The notes under the pieces were generated by a model that worked only from the letters and a program-made list of their open reading frames with translations, had not been told where the DNA came from and did no database searches. DNA of 64,000 nt from Pseudomicrostroma phylloplanum (Eukaryota; Basidiomycota; Exobasidiomycetes; Microstromatales), in assembly GCA_039545275.1 (NCBI GenBank), contig BCHS01000006.1, forward strand, positions 310,001 to 374,000, read 5' to 3'. This document shows positions 47,317 to 57,152 of this stretch, piece by piece (the first letter of the stretch is position 1; the number at the start of each line of letters is the position of its first letter). The position numbers and the translations under genes were made by a program.

Positions 47317-47718
47317 GTCAGCCCTCACTCGAGGCGCCTTACGCGCGAAAAAGTAGAGACGACCAAGGTCGCTTGAATAGAGGACCAGGAGAAGACGACC
47401 GGGCGTGAGCGTGAGTGCGGGTGTGAATGTGAGTGTGAGTGCGAGGGTGCGGGTGAGTGTGAAGGTCAAGGTGGGCGATGTAGTGCGGGGCTGCCCAGAG
47501 GGCCCGCGGCCCCGAGGTGAATGAACCGGACCGGAAGGGCAGCCACGCGTCTCTCCACCTCGACACACGCACGCCCCTCATGTCGAGGCCCCGTGTACAG
47601 ATACCTCAGCTCGTCACCATACCTCGATTCTCACCCGCACATTCTTCCCACACCCATTGATCTCGTCGTGTCTCTTACATAGCCCACCTCCAAGTCATCC
47701 CTTCATCAGTCTCTCAAC
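47317..47718. promoter_or_regulatory. Divergent promoter region (CAF1 / RPN10) with GTGAGT-type repeat
   Basis: A 402-bp stretch between two start codons on opposite strands. It carries an imperfect GTGAGTGTGAGTGCG repeat at about 47402-47462. No gene is seen. Confidence 0.4.
47402..47462. repeat. Imperfect GTGAGY-type tandem repeat
   Basis: Roughly ten degenerate hexamer-like units (GTGAGT, GTGAGC, GTGCGG) lie in a row in the CAF1-RPN10 intergenic region. They are read directly from the sequence. Confidence 0.7.
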
Positions 47719-49279
47719 ATGCCCGAAGCAACGATGCTGGTGTGAGCGCACAGAGACGACAGCTCGGTTGCGCGCTCCGCCTTTTTGCTGAAGCTACCCT
47801 CCCATCCCTCACTTTCAGGTTGGACAACTCGGAGTACATGAGAAACGGCGACTTCATCCCCACACGATGGGGCGCACAAACTGATGCGACCACGATCATC
47901 TTCGACGCAAAGACACAGTCCAATCCAGAGAATATGGTTGGGGTGATGACTATGGCGGGGAAAAGGTAATTGCGGGCAGCAAAGATGCTCGGGCAGTCAC
48001 CATGTCGAGACTTGGCTCGCCACTGACCATTGCTGTCCTACATCCTCTTCTATCCCTGCCTTGCAGTCCACGAGTGCTCTCTACTTTCTCGACTGACATT
48101 GGCAAGCTGCTGCAGTCAATGCATGGGAGCCAGATTTCCGGCGATTCAGACGTCTCGACTGGTATCAACATCGCTCAGCTCGCTCTCAAACACAGGCAAA
48201 ACAAGATTCACACGCAGAGGATCGTCGTATTTGTCGGTTCGCCTGTGAAGAACACAGAGGAAGATCTCACGGCCTTGGGCAAACGGCTCAAGAAGAACAA
48301 TGTTGCCCTGGATGTTGTCAACTTTGGAGAGGACGTGGAGAACGAGGCGAAGCTGCAAAAGCTGGTAGATAGCACAAACAGCGGCGAAAACAGGTGAGCT
48401 ATCTGGTGGACTACTTTCCCAGGCCAAAACCTCTTTGTGGCACACGCACTCCTAGCTCACAGCTGCCGTGCTTGCTCCTTATGTCCTGCGTAGTCATCTA
48501 GTGACTGTGGCGGCTGGAACAGCCTTGCTCTCCGATGTTCTCATCTCATCGCCCATTCTTCAAGATGGCAGTGAAGCGAGTGCTGGTCCCTCTGGTGGCC
48601 ATGTGGGCCAGAATTTCGAATTTGGGGTGGATCCTGGAATGGACCCTGAACTCGCCATGGTAAGTGTACTGACATGGGCATGGGCAAAGAGCAGACCAAG
48701 AAAGCCAGAAGGCGAAGGTGCTCATCATCACCATTTGGTCACCACTTTGCTCGACAGGCTCTTCGTATGTCCTTGGAAGAAGAGCAGGCCAGACAAAGAG
48801 CTGCCGAAGGTCACAGCGCGAGCGCTGCCCACGGAACTTCATCGAGGCCCGAAGCAATCGAGGGGCAAAGCACTGCCCTCCTAGCGGACGGCAGCCATCC
48901 TGCCGCCACGTCCCTTCCAGCTACCGATTCAATCGCAACCGCTTCAGCCTCAGAATTGCAGCCTGGGAGATCATTGATTCCACCTGGAACAAGAGCGGTC
49001 GGAGACGCCGGATACGATGAAGAGTCCGAGTCAGAGGACTCGATGCTCAAGCAAGCCTTGGCGTTGTCGCAGAAACAGTCCGTAGACGAAGATACACAGA
49101 TGAGCGGCGTTGAGCAGCCCCAAAGTGAAGGCACTGCCCAAAGCTCTGTTGATGCTGTAGGACAAGCACAGATTGCCTCTTCAGCGACAGCCGCAGATGA
49201 CGAGGAGATGACAGAAGAAGAGGCTATTGCCAGGGCCATAGAGATGAGCCTACAAGACGAGGGGAACGGGCAAGGATAG
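47719..49279 (+). CDS. RPN10: 26S proteasome ubiquitin receptor RPN10
   Basis: Exons 47719..47741, 47819..47965, 48067..48393, 48494..48659 and 48758..49279 give 394 residues. RPN10 docks in the 19S particle and captures ubiquitinated substrates. The vWA domain (about residues 1-190) has [48 protein letters not shown] and [16 protein letters not shown]. Three ubiquitin-interacting-motif-like helices follow: [16 protein letters not shown], whose coding is cut by an intron, [14 protein letters not shown] and [15 protein letters not shown] near the C-terminus. Yeast Rpn10 has one UIM and human S5a two. The first exon is only 23 nt. It is divergent from CAF1. Confidence 0.96.
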
Positions 49280-49665
49280 TAGAGCAATGGCCGACACAAA
49301 TGCCTTGCGGCGTCCAATTAGTTGTCAGCGCCACGACAAGCCAAGAGTCTCCAACGCTTTGCCCTCCAAAGCCTTCGTTATCTCTTTCGGACTGTCTTTG
49401 AGCAATGCGATCATCCATCTTGCAGAATGTGTGCCTTCGTTCGGGACTGTCGAAGGTCTGGCACTGCCTGAGGAAAGACGGACTTTTCACAGCATGACCA
49501 AACGGAGCTGGGAAGGTCGACTGTACGAATGAAAGCACTGTTCTTCAGTGCTGTCCGAAGCCAGTGACCGGATGCGCTGATGTGTTTGGCTTCGGATCGT
49601 TGGACATCGTTGGACATCATAGAGGGGGACGAATTTCTAGCTTGTGCGGAGACTCTCGAAAGAGA

Positions 49666-50133
49666 ACAAAGGCAACCACGGAGCTTCGGAGTCTGAATCT
49701 GAGACTCGGCACCAACTCGGCAATTTCTGCGTGGCGTTGTGGGGAAAGCGGAAGTCAACAACAAGTTCACCCGGAACAAGGCTGGCTCGAGAGACAAAGG
49801 TGACGGTCTCGCTTTGTGCTACGAGGGACCCCGGCCCTCACTTTGTCTTTGTCTAGTCCCCGCGGCACACCTCGCCACATGTGATCACTTGGCCTCGTCA
49901 GCTACTCTCGCTTCCGCCTACCTTGGTCTTAGACCTTCTCCGCCGACACCAACAAACACATTCAAGCCGAGCACAGAGGAGAAGCACATCCAATCGCCCA
50001 AACAACGAAGGTGAGTCCGCCGAGCATCTATCTTGACACAGCTCAAGAAGCTTCTGTGGGGTGATCGAGGGCCCGAGTGCCACTCTGGCCTTGTCCTCTG
50101 TAGCGTGAAAGTATCGCCAACACCCCCCTTTGT
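49666..50133. promoter_or_regulatory. ACAAAGG-type motif cluster upstream of the pheromone gene
   Basis: Copies: ACAAAGG at 49666-49672 (+) and 49794-49800 (+), ACAAAGTGA at 49838-49846 (-), ACAAAGGGG at 50125-50133 (-). The pheromone response element known from Ustilago maydis is ACAAAGGGA, bound by the HMG-box factor Prf1. The last two copies match 8 of 9 positions. The role here is inferred from that resemblance and from location. Confidence 0.45.
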
Positions 50134-50254
50134 CCAGATCACGACGGTCCTTTCAGAGTACTGGAGTGCTTGACTGAGAAAGCTACTGAAATGCAGTAGC
50201 CTAGGTGCAGGAGCTTCGATCCAGTGAAAGGCCTCGTTGGCTATCCAAGTCGGC

Positions 50255-50261
50255 TATATAA
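50255..50261 (+). promoter_or_regulatory. TATA box of the pheromone precursor gene
   Basis: TATATAA lies 123 bp before the pheromone ATG at 50384, followed by a CT/AC-rich leader (about 50280-50360). The position fits a core promoter with a leader of about 90-100 nt. Confidence 0.6.
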
Positions 50262-50383
50262 GACGGCCGCTGACATCGCCTTCTCTCATTGCCATCTTCT
50301 CCTCATCACAACATCTTCCACTCCACTCTTCACTCTCTTCACTCTCAACACCCAAAGCAACCCACAACTACAGCATATTCAAC

Positions 50384-50578
50384 ATGAACCCTCTCTACGC
50401 CGCCGTTGCCCCTATCGCAAAGACCGAGGCCGCTTCTCAGGAAGAAGCTCTCGTCAACTCTGAGAGGAACCCCAAGCCCTCCGTCTGGACCGGAGGCTGC
50501 ACTGTATCCAAGGCTCCCGTTGACATGGAACGCAACCCCAAGCCCTCCGTCTGGACCGGAGGCTGCATTGTTGCCTGA
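50384..50578 (+). CDS. Mating pheromone precursor, two tandem peptide copies, C-terminal CaaX (CIVA)
   Basis: A 64-residue intronless precursor. Two copies of ERNPKPSVWTGGC occupy residues 27-39 and 49-61; the coding DNA copies (50462-50500 and 50528-50566) are almost identical. The protein ends in CIVA, a CaaX box for farnesylation, carboxyl methylation and removal of the last three residues. The first copy is followed by TVSKAPVDM, a spacer that would have to be cut. The likely mature peptide is NPKPSVWTGGC, about 11 residues with a farnesyl-Cys end, but the N-terminal cut site is inferred. Tandem copies with short CTV.K-type spacers are known for rhodotorucine A precursors. A STE3-type receptor follows 600 bp downstream on the same strand. 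Confidence 0.9.
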   Translation: MNPLYAAVAPIAKTEAASQEEALVNSERNPKPSVWTGGCTVSKAPVDMERNPKPSVWTGGCIVA

Positions 50579-51178
50579 GTGTCTTGAAGTAGTGAGTACC
50601 TCGCACCATGCTGGGTGAGTGAGACTCGCCTGACAAGATGACCACTTGCGCCGTTCGTTAGACTCTTCATCCCCATCGTGAACCGTCTCGACTTGACCTG
50701 ACTTGAGCGGGATCCGTGAACAGCATCGGCCATCTTCATACTTGTACTGTCTCATGTGATCCGAAATCGTGATCCGAAATTGAAATCTTCCTTTCCTTAT
50801 ACTTGCGTGGTCTTGCGTTGATTCGCCTCGCTTTGAGATATCGACGACCGATGGAGTGGCAAAGCCAGATGTGATACAGCGGGCCATGACGCGGAATGCA
50901 GGGAACGTCCCACATCGGCGCAGCCTAGATCCACAACATGCGTCTTGTTCCAGTCTCGTCTCGCCCCAAAATCTCTGCAAGCAATTGAAGCCCCGCCGTT
51001 GCCGTGCAGCGTACCATTCCTTTGTTTCCCTTTCTCCACGCCCTTTGTCCTCCTCCGCGGCGCCGGTGGTTCCTCCTTAAAGGAGGGACTGCCCTCAGCC
51101 TTGCTGATACCCATATTTCGAGCGCTTCAGCTACTCTCGCAAATCAGATTGACCCCTATACGCATCGACTTCTTCAAG
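50579..51178. promoter_or_regulatory. Intergenic region between pheromone precursor and receptor
   Basis: A 600-bp stretch that should carry the pheromone 3' end and the receptor promoter. Two ACAAAGG-type motifs lie near its end. A repeated TGATCCGAAAT is seen at about 50758-50780. No further pheromone copy or other gene was found. Confidence 0.5.
51017..51048 (-). promoter_or_regulatory. Pair of ACAAAGG-type motifs upstream of the receptor gene
   Basis: ACAAAGGAA (51025-51017) and ACAAAGGGC (51048-51040), both on the minus strand, lie 130-160 bp before the receptor ATG. The second matches the U. maydis pheromone response element at 8 of 9 positions. The function is inferred. Confidence 0.45.
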
Positions 51179-52489
51179 ATGCAAGATCCTGTTTTTCCCG
51201 TCTTTGCTGGCGTTGCATGCCTTCTCTTACTGCTGTTTCTACCGTACCAGATACGAGGCGGTAACCTCGCGGTCATCTTCTACGTATCATGGCTCTTCGT
51301 TGTCACTCTATGTCACTTCATCAACAGTGTCGTCTGGGCTCGTACGGTCGCAATATTGGCACCTGTGTGGGGAGACATAGGTGAGTCAGACGACTAGATA
51401 CAACATCATGCCATACTCATCCGCCTTCCCTCTCCAGCAACCATATTGCAAGTTGGCTCCCAGATCGCCCTGCCCGCCTCTGCCCTTGCCGTTCTGCGCA
51501 GGCTGGAAAGGATCGCAAGCACTCGCCAAGTCTGTCTCACGACGTACGAGCAAAAGAGAGAGAAACTCATAGAAATGGTCCTAGGCATCGTGTTGCCAGC
51601 GGTATTTATGGTTCTGCACGTTGTCGTTCAAGGCCATAGGTACGACATCGTCGAGGTGAGAACCCTACTTGAATGTTACTCGGTGATCCTTTAGGAGGTG
51701 ACTCACTCTCTTCGTTCTTGACTTCTCAACCCATCGAAGGAATTTGGGCCGACGGTATCTACTTACCGCTGCTGGCCGATGCTATTCCTATACACGCTGC
51801 CACCTCTTCTTTTGAGCTTGGTCTCGCTAGTGTATGCAGGTACGTAGATGCTTATCTGGTCCGTCATACAGCTTTCGAACTACAGCCTTACTCTCTACCT
51901 TTTCGCAGTGCTGGCTTTACGATGGTTTCTACTTCGCAGGCGCCAGTTCAAGGCTGTCCTACAATCTAGATCGGCTGGCCTCACTACCAGCCGGTACATC
52001 CGTCTTTTCCTTCTCTGCTGCTCGGAAATCATCCTCGTGTTCCCTGCGCAGCTTGTCATCGCCATCTTCAGCCTGCTCCCGACGGAAAGTGCTGACACAT
52101 CGTTCCCCCTGCCATACGTTTCTTGGTCATATGTCCACGCCGATTTCGGTCGTATTGAGCAAGTCACCCTCGCTGAAGTGCGACAGGCGGCGATAGGGTC
52201 CTTCTACGCTCCAGCTCAATACCTGAGATGGGTCCTCGTCATCGGAGGCTTTAGTGCGTTCTTCTGCCTCGGCTGCACTCAGGAGCACCTGCGTCAGCTT
52301 CAGGCATTGTATGCCCGACATCATCCCTGGCGTAGAAGTAGAACAACTTCTGGAAGAAAGCACGAGGCCCCCGGTCCAGTCTCTGTCATAACTATGCGAG
52401 AGACCTCCGTATCGCAGCCCTCAGATGACATCGAGAGCAAAGGTGATTCATACGAGCTTCATACGGCTGCACCAGGCCGGAGCGGCTAG
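51179..52489 (+). CDS. STE3: STE3-type pheromone receptor (seven-transmembrane GPCR)
   Basis: Exons 51179..51380, 51438..51655, 51740..51839 and 51909..52489 give 366 residues. Class D fungal GPCRs of this type bind farnesylated peptides and start the mating MAPK cascade. Seven hydrophobic segments can be followed: FPVFAGVACLLLLLFLPY, NLAVIFYVSWLFVVTLC, LQVGSQIALPASALAVL, MVLGIVLPAVFMVLHVV, LFLYTLPPLLLSLVSLVY, YIRLFLLCCSEIILVFPAQL and LRWVLVIGGFSAFFCL. The second inner loop (RRLERIASTRQ) and the third (LRRRQFKAVLQSR) are basic, as expected for G-protein contact. The cytosolic tail is about 75 residues and Ser/Thr-rich. Together with the adjacent pheromone gene it forms a pheromone/receptor mating-type locus. 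Confidence 0.93.
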
Positions 52490-53257
52490 AGGATAGCTTT
52501 GGACCGGATCTCATTTGGGTCCCAACTATGATGGAATTCCAATTGACCTTATGGGCAGCGCTATCAGCATAGCTTGGTGCAATTGAGCACAGAGCCTCTG
52601 CAATTTGGGCGAAGCCTAGCCACGTAACTTGTTTCTTGCCATGTCGTGACCGACCCTTCGGTCTCCGTTTCGTTCCTTTCGCCTCTAGATATAATGTTGA
52701 AATTTGAAGCCTCAGCCGAACGTCACAATGAGCCGTCTCGCCCACTTGCTGCAACTTTCTAGATGCCCTGCTCCCGTGTGTACTTTGCCCGTATCCGATG
52801 ACATCGGACGCTCTTCTTGAGCGGCTCCGACTGCACGCGTGTCACCTCTTGCGTAGCCTGCTTACTGTCTTCGTCTTGCGCACTTCCTTGCAGTGACGCT
52901 ATCCGACGCCAATCACTCGTCCGAAATCTGGAACCCACTTGTGGTAGAGTCTCAAAGAGAGGGCGCCGCAAGGACGCGCCACACTGACATTTCGAGGCGT
53001 GTGTCCCCGACTCCGCGCCTGCATCTCTACCGATCCTTCGAACCATCACCTGCATCGCTAGTAGCTGCCCGCACCAGACCCGCACCAGACCCGTTCTTGT
53101 CGAGCATCGAGCTCTCTCAGACGAGGAGACATCCCATGCCTTCTCCCTCTGAGCCGAAACAGCGACCTCCTCAGTTGCGTCAATGGAAGCATGCAGGAAC
53201 CGCTGTACTGATCTCACAGACTCAGTAAGTCGAGGTCCCGCCACTGGGCCGGATACG
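52490..53257. promoter_or_regulatory. Intergenic region between the receptor and MID1
   Basis: A 768-bp stretch. A minus-strand frame (about 52759-53385) overlaps the MID1 signal-peptide exon and looks non-coding. A CAGTAAGT at about 53223 could be a donor of an untranslated leader intron of MID1. No gene is called. Confidence 0.4.
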
Positions 53258-55344
53258 ATGCGGAAAGCACTTTTCTCTCCAGCGACAGGCTTGCATGTCT
53301 TCTCATGCTCAAGTCTTTCCAAGAGAAGTCTCTGTCTTGCTGCTGTCGGTCTCGTTGGTGCCATGGTATCATGTTCTACCGCCAACGCGCAGGTTGCGGT
53401 CTCAACCTACACAGCTCTGCTTGCTGATGCAAGCTCGACCTCAGTCGCTGCGACACAGACCAACCCCTACGTCCTGACGAACTCTGTGGCTGTAAGGTCC
53501 ATCCTGAATGTCTCGAGTGACAGCGCTGTGCCTGCCCTGTTCAATCTGCCACTTTCAGAGGCGCAGCGAGGGGAGCCGATCAACGTTGCTGTCTCGCTCT
53601 GCAGCGGACCGGCGAATGGCATCGTACCGTCAGTCGAGGCGAATGCCTCTTCTCAGGGCCGAGCTGCATTGGAAGAGACGTCACTCGTAAGGCTGTACGT
53701 CAGTATCGATGCAGACGACCCAAGACCGGGCCCGAATTCGACTAGCACTGGCGATATGGTGTATGTTAGGGGCGGCTTCGCTCAAATGAGGCTCAATGAA
53801 GTCCGTAGCGAGTCGATCCAGGAAGTCTGGGTGGCTATCTGGCCGCCGGAAGAGGCTCGCGGGGAGACGGGATTCTTTGAGATAGAAGTGCTCGTAAACT
53901 TAGGAAGTCAGTTTACGCATGGCCCGAATGTCATGCGAAGCCAGAAATCAACTGCTTGCTGACCGCTCGACGCTTGCCCGCCCTCCCCTCATTGACTTCT
54001 ACAGCACCTCAGCAGCAACTCCAAACCCAATATGGCATTCTTTTGGAGGACACAGACAGCACCCGAGCGTTGGTCACTACCTTCAATTACACTGTCGGTC
54101 AAGCACCAAACGTCTCCCTCGTGATTCTGCCGAGTACTGGCGAATATGCTCTGTCCTCTTCATACTACAACTCATCCTTGTGTGCCATAGCAGACGCATG
54201 GAAGACTTACACAGCCTCGTCGCAACATCCTGTGATTACCTCCAGCGAAACTACTCGTGGCCGGACCAAGTACTCGCCAAGCAACGACCAAAGATTGCAA
54301 TTCGAGATTGAGAATCTGGATTCTGCTAACAACTACACCGCATGGCTTCTCAACGTCAATTCGAGCGAGAGTGACGTGTCCAGCATAGCCCTATACCCTG
54401 CTATCAAGTTCAAGACGAAGCAAGGTAAGTACTGGTGCCGCATTACAGTGCCGAGGTCGGCGAATTGCTCTGCGCTCTGATCTGATAATTCACCCTAGAC
54501 GACGCTGACCTCCTCACCATCTCATTCTTGTCCAGCAGCCGGGGTCTGCAGACTCGTCTGGGACATCGACTTCTGTCCTGAGGTGGCATACTCTATCCCA
54601 CTTGACCCCACAGTAGCAACGCAGGACGCTCTCAATATCATCAATGAGACCGTCACGCCCAATTTCGCCAACTTCTCAAAGACCCTGTCGACCTGGTCTT
54701 GTAACGACAGTTACTTTGGTCAGTACTCTACCGTCCAGTCATGCACAGACTGTCTCAGTAGCTACAGGAATTGGCTCTGCGCAATCGTCATGCCTCGATG
54801 TACAGACCCGGTCGAGTCGCAGTCGAACGGGTCCGCTGCTGTCTATGATGTGGACTCGATGACGGGACGTTCTCTTGGAGTCAATGCAGATCTCCTGCCT
54901 TATGTCCTCAATCGCAACGGCTCCGACTCGCGGCAATCATATATAGGCGACCGCCTCGGCGTAGAGACGCCGTATGGTGAAGTATTGCCGTGTCTCTATA
55001 CCTGCCTGTTTGTTCAGAGGAATTGTCCGGGTCCACTGCTGAGCTGGATATGTCCCAGGTGGGACATTACTGCCCAGCATGATTACGGCACTTTTGCTGA
55101 TGCTGGGCCCAACGGGCTTGGAGCTGGTGAAAATGGAGGGGCCGGAAGCGACATGGCCAGATGGGGCGGGCCGCTCAGGTATATCGCTCAGGACGGTTTC
55201 GGCAATACCTACTGCAACGCGATGGGCGTGGATACTTATCTACGGGAGCAAAACACTGGCATTAGGCACAGCGAGGCCGCGACGACAATGATCTTCATCA
55301 CGGCGTTGTCGATGCTCACGTTGGCAGTGACGACGCTGGGTTAA
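53258..55344 (+). CDS. MID1: MID1-like stretch-activated Ca2+ channel subunit
   Basis: Exons 53258..53906, 54005..54424 and 54536..55344 give 625 residues. Mid1 pairs with Cch1 in the plasma membrane for Ca2+ entry, and in yeast it is required for survival after pheromone exposure. A signal peptide is visible (hydrophobic SLCLAAVGLVGAMVSC). The lumenal part is rich in Asn-X-Ser/Thr sites (NVSS, NYT, NSS, NDS). The C-terminal half has the Mid1 cysteine-rich region: CRLVWDIDFCPEVAYS, WSCNDSYFG...CTDCLSSYRNWLCAIVMPRC, LPCLYTCLFVQRNCPG and CPRWD. It ends in a hydrophobic tail (TMIFITALSMLTLAVTTLG). An upstream in-frame ATG at 53183 is possible; 53258 was chosen for the signal peptide. Confidence 0.92.
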
Positions 55345-55415
55345 TTGAGGGCGGAAGAAAGGGGTGTGGTGGTGCCCCCAACCGTGATGTCTTGCACACC
55401 ATCTTTCGACCTCGC

Positions 55416-55460
<45 letters not shown>

Positions 55461-55754
55461 ACCCCCCCCCCCCCCCCCCCCGCCCTCGAAATGTAGAAAG
55501 CATGAACTGTGCTCTGCGCTAGTGCTCTCTCGCGCTCCCAGTGCCCACATTAATGGAAATTGCTACCTTCTCTCATCTTCGTCCCCGAGCAAGACGTGCA
55601 GCGTAATCTCGTCTCGGTCGAAACGCCGAGCTCGTCGCTCATGCACCCTAATCACTCGGAGCACAAAGGATCAGGATGCTAACCATGCGTATATATTGCG
55701 CAGTCGATAGAGCTGCCAGCCCTGTGGCTGTGAGATCGAAGCCTTTCCGGTGAA
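55345..55754. other. Convergent intergenic region (MID1 / NDUFA6)
   Basis: A 410-bp stretch between two stop codons on opposite strands. Its main feature is the poly(C) tract at 55418-55481. No gene is supported. Confidence 0.5.
55418..55481. repeat. Poly(C) homopolymer tract
   Basis: A run of about 64 bases is all C except a single A at 55461. Such a long C run is unusual and its exact length is unlikely to be reliable in a sequence assembly. Confidence 0.85.
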
Positions 55755-56445
55755 TCAGCCACCAAGGGTGTTGCCCCTGCCTTCATCCCTCGACGCGTAG
55801 AATCTCTCCAGGAATGTCTCAGGCCGGGCTATCAGTGGTGAGAGCATAGATCAAATGGAGAGTGTGAGCATGCAGGTGAGATGTTGGTAAAGGCCAAGAC
55901 TGTAGAGTCGTACTCACGGGCCGCCTGATCATGAAGCAAGCAACGCGAAAAGGGGGACAGAGCAAGTGGGAAGGCAGGCATTCGTCAGCAATAGGGCTCA
56001 CACCGATCACGCCCGGGTGACTATGCGGCTGCCGTGCACATCCTCGACTGAAAGCAATATTCTCGTGCAGATATTGCTTCCCAAGGCATCCTATTGACTC
56101 TGCCAACGCTCCCTGACAGCGGAGACAACTCACCTCCTCCTCGGTGAACCACTTCATGATATGAGGCACCTGCTTCCAAGCATTCATAGTCTCCTGATAC
56201 TCAATCCTCCCCTTGAAGAGTAGGAGGTCTAGCACTGCCAAATCGTTGATTTTGCTGTTCGCCTCGAACTTCGTCCTGAACTTGGCCCGCAGAGTAGACG
56301 GCGGTACGTCGAGAGCGTATAGAGCGCAGATCTCTGGTGCAGATCGGTAATAGTCTCGGTAGAGAGCTCGGGAGCGAGCATAGGCTTCTGTGAGATTCTT
56401 CGAAACCTGGGTGCGATGGGCCAGACGTGCTGGGATCGTCGTCAT
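55755..56445 (-). CDS. NDUFA6: Complex I LYR-motif subunit NDUFA6 (B14), with a probable 7-nt exon
   Basis: Exon 1 56445..56134 is firm: RALYRDYYRSAPEICALYAL carries the LYR-type motif, followed by VLDLLLFKGRIEYQETMNAW and IMKWFTEEE. The C-terminus TFLERFYASRDEG (55828..55755) matches the family end. Joining the two needs a few extra residues in phase. A 7-nt exon GCGGCCC (55924..55918), flanked by a pyrimidine tract plus TCAG and by GTGAGT, gives EEE-AAPRPETFLERF and 130 residues in total (Neurospora homologue about 124). Without it, an acceptor at CCTGAG would give a shorter joint. NDUFA6 binds the mitochondrial acyl carrier protein in the matrix arm of NADH dehydrogenase. Its presence means complex I is retained. 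Confidence 0.88.
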
Positions 56446-57152
56446 GGTGCACTTCGATGTGTGCCAGAAGTCCTGTTATCGAAGTTAAGGACCAAGCTGG
56501 TAGCGAAGGGACGCGGCCGAGCGGATCAATCCATGACAAGCAAGGGCCGAGGTCGCGCGCTCGGCTCCGAGCTCAGCCAAAATCGTCCCAAGTCAGCTGG
56601 GTGCTCTATCACGACACAGCTTACATAAGCGCCACTTTGAATTCAGCCGCGCCAGCTCGTCTCCCTGCTTACAATCTTCAGTCATCTCCTCCTAACCACC
56701 TTTCCTGTAACCACTACTACCACACCTTGATTCTCACACTTTCCAATACCAATCTCCACATTGCCACGTGTCTTTGCGACTCTGATCTTCACATGTTCCT
56801 GCCTGGCTGCTTTCCGACACGCACAAGAGTTCTGACGCAGATGCGCACACGGAGAGGCCGATAGGCTTTTCGATGCCAGAGGAAAGCGGACCATTATATG
56901 AGAGCGGGATAAGTGAGAGGAGAAAAGAAAGCTCGAGAGAGACAGGATGACGCCTCGCATCATAAGACGGAGTCGAGAATCCATATCAAGCGTACCGCCA
57001 AGGTGCACGATGCCAGCAAGCATCTCCGCAACACTCGACCGCCTCGCTCCTCCCCCTTCATGCTTCAAAGTGACATGCGCCTACGAGCGCCCCGTTTCCA
57101 TCCCGCATTTCCCTGGTTCTGATCTAAATGCGCGATTCGGAGATGCCTTGCC
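56446..57152. promoter_or_regulatory. Intergenic region (NDUFA6 promoter / HOG1 3' end)
   Basis: A 707-bp stretch between two minus-strand genes. The part at about 56690-56760 is CT/AC-rich. Open frames on either strand look non-coding. Confidence 0.35.

Larger units (their letters stand above)
49280..50383. promoter_or_regulatory. Long region upstream of the pheromone precursor
   Basis: An 1104-bp stretch after RPN10 with no convincing coding region. It contains a GTTGGACATC direct duplication at about 49600-49619, several ACAAAGG-type motifs (listed separately) and a TATA box at 50255. It is the probable promoter of the pheromone gene. Confidence 0.5.

Noticed and set aside
50237..50383. 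Upstream in-frame extension of the pheromone precursor from 50237
   Set aside because: It would run through the TATA box at 50255; the ATG at 50384 gives the normal precursor size.
52759..53385. Minus-strand open frame of 208 codons upstream of MID1
   Set aside because: It overlaps the MID1 signal-peptide exon antisense and its Arg/Ser-rich translation looks like a frame shadow.
55240..55550. Gly-rich minus-strand frames across the poly(C) tract
   Set aside because: They arise solely from the homopolymer and have no other coding character.
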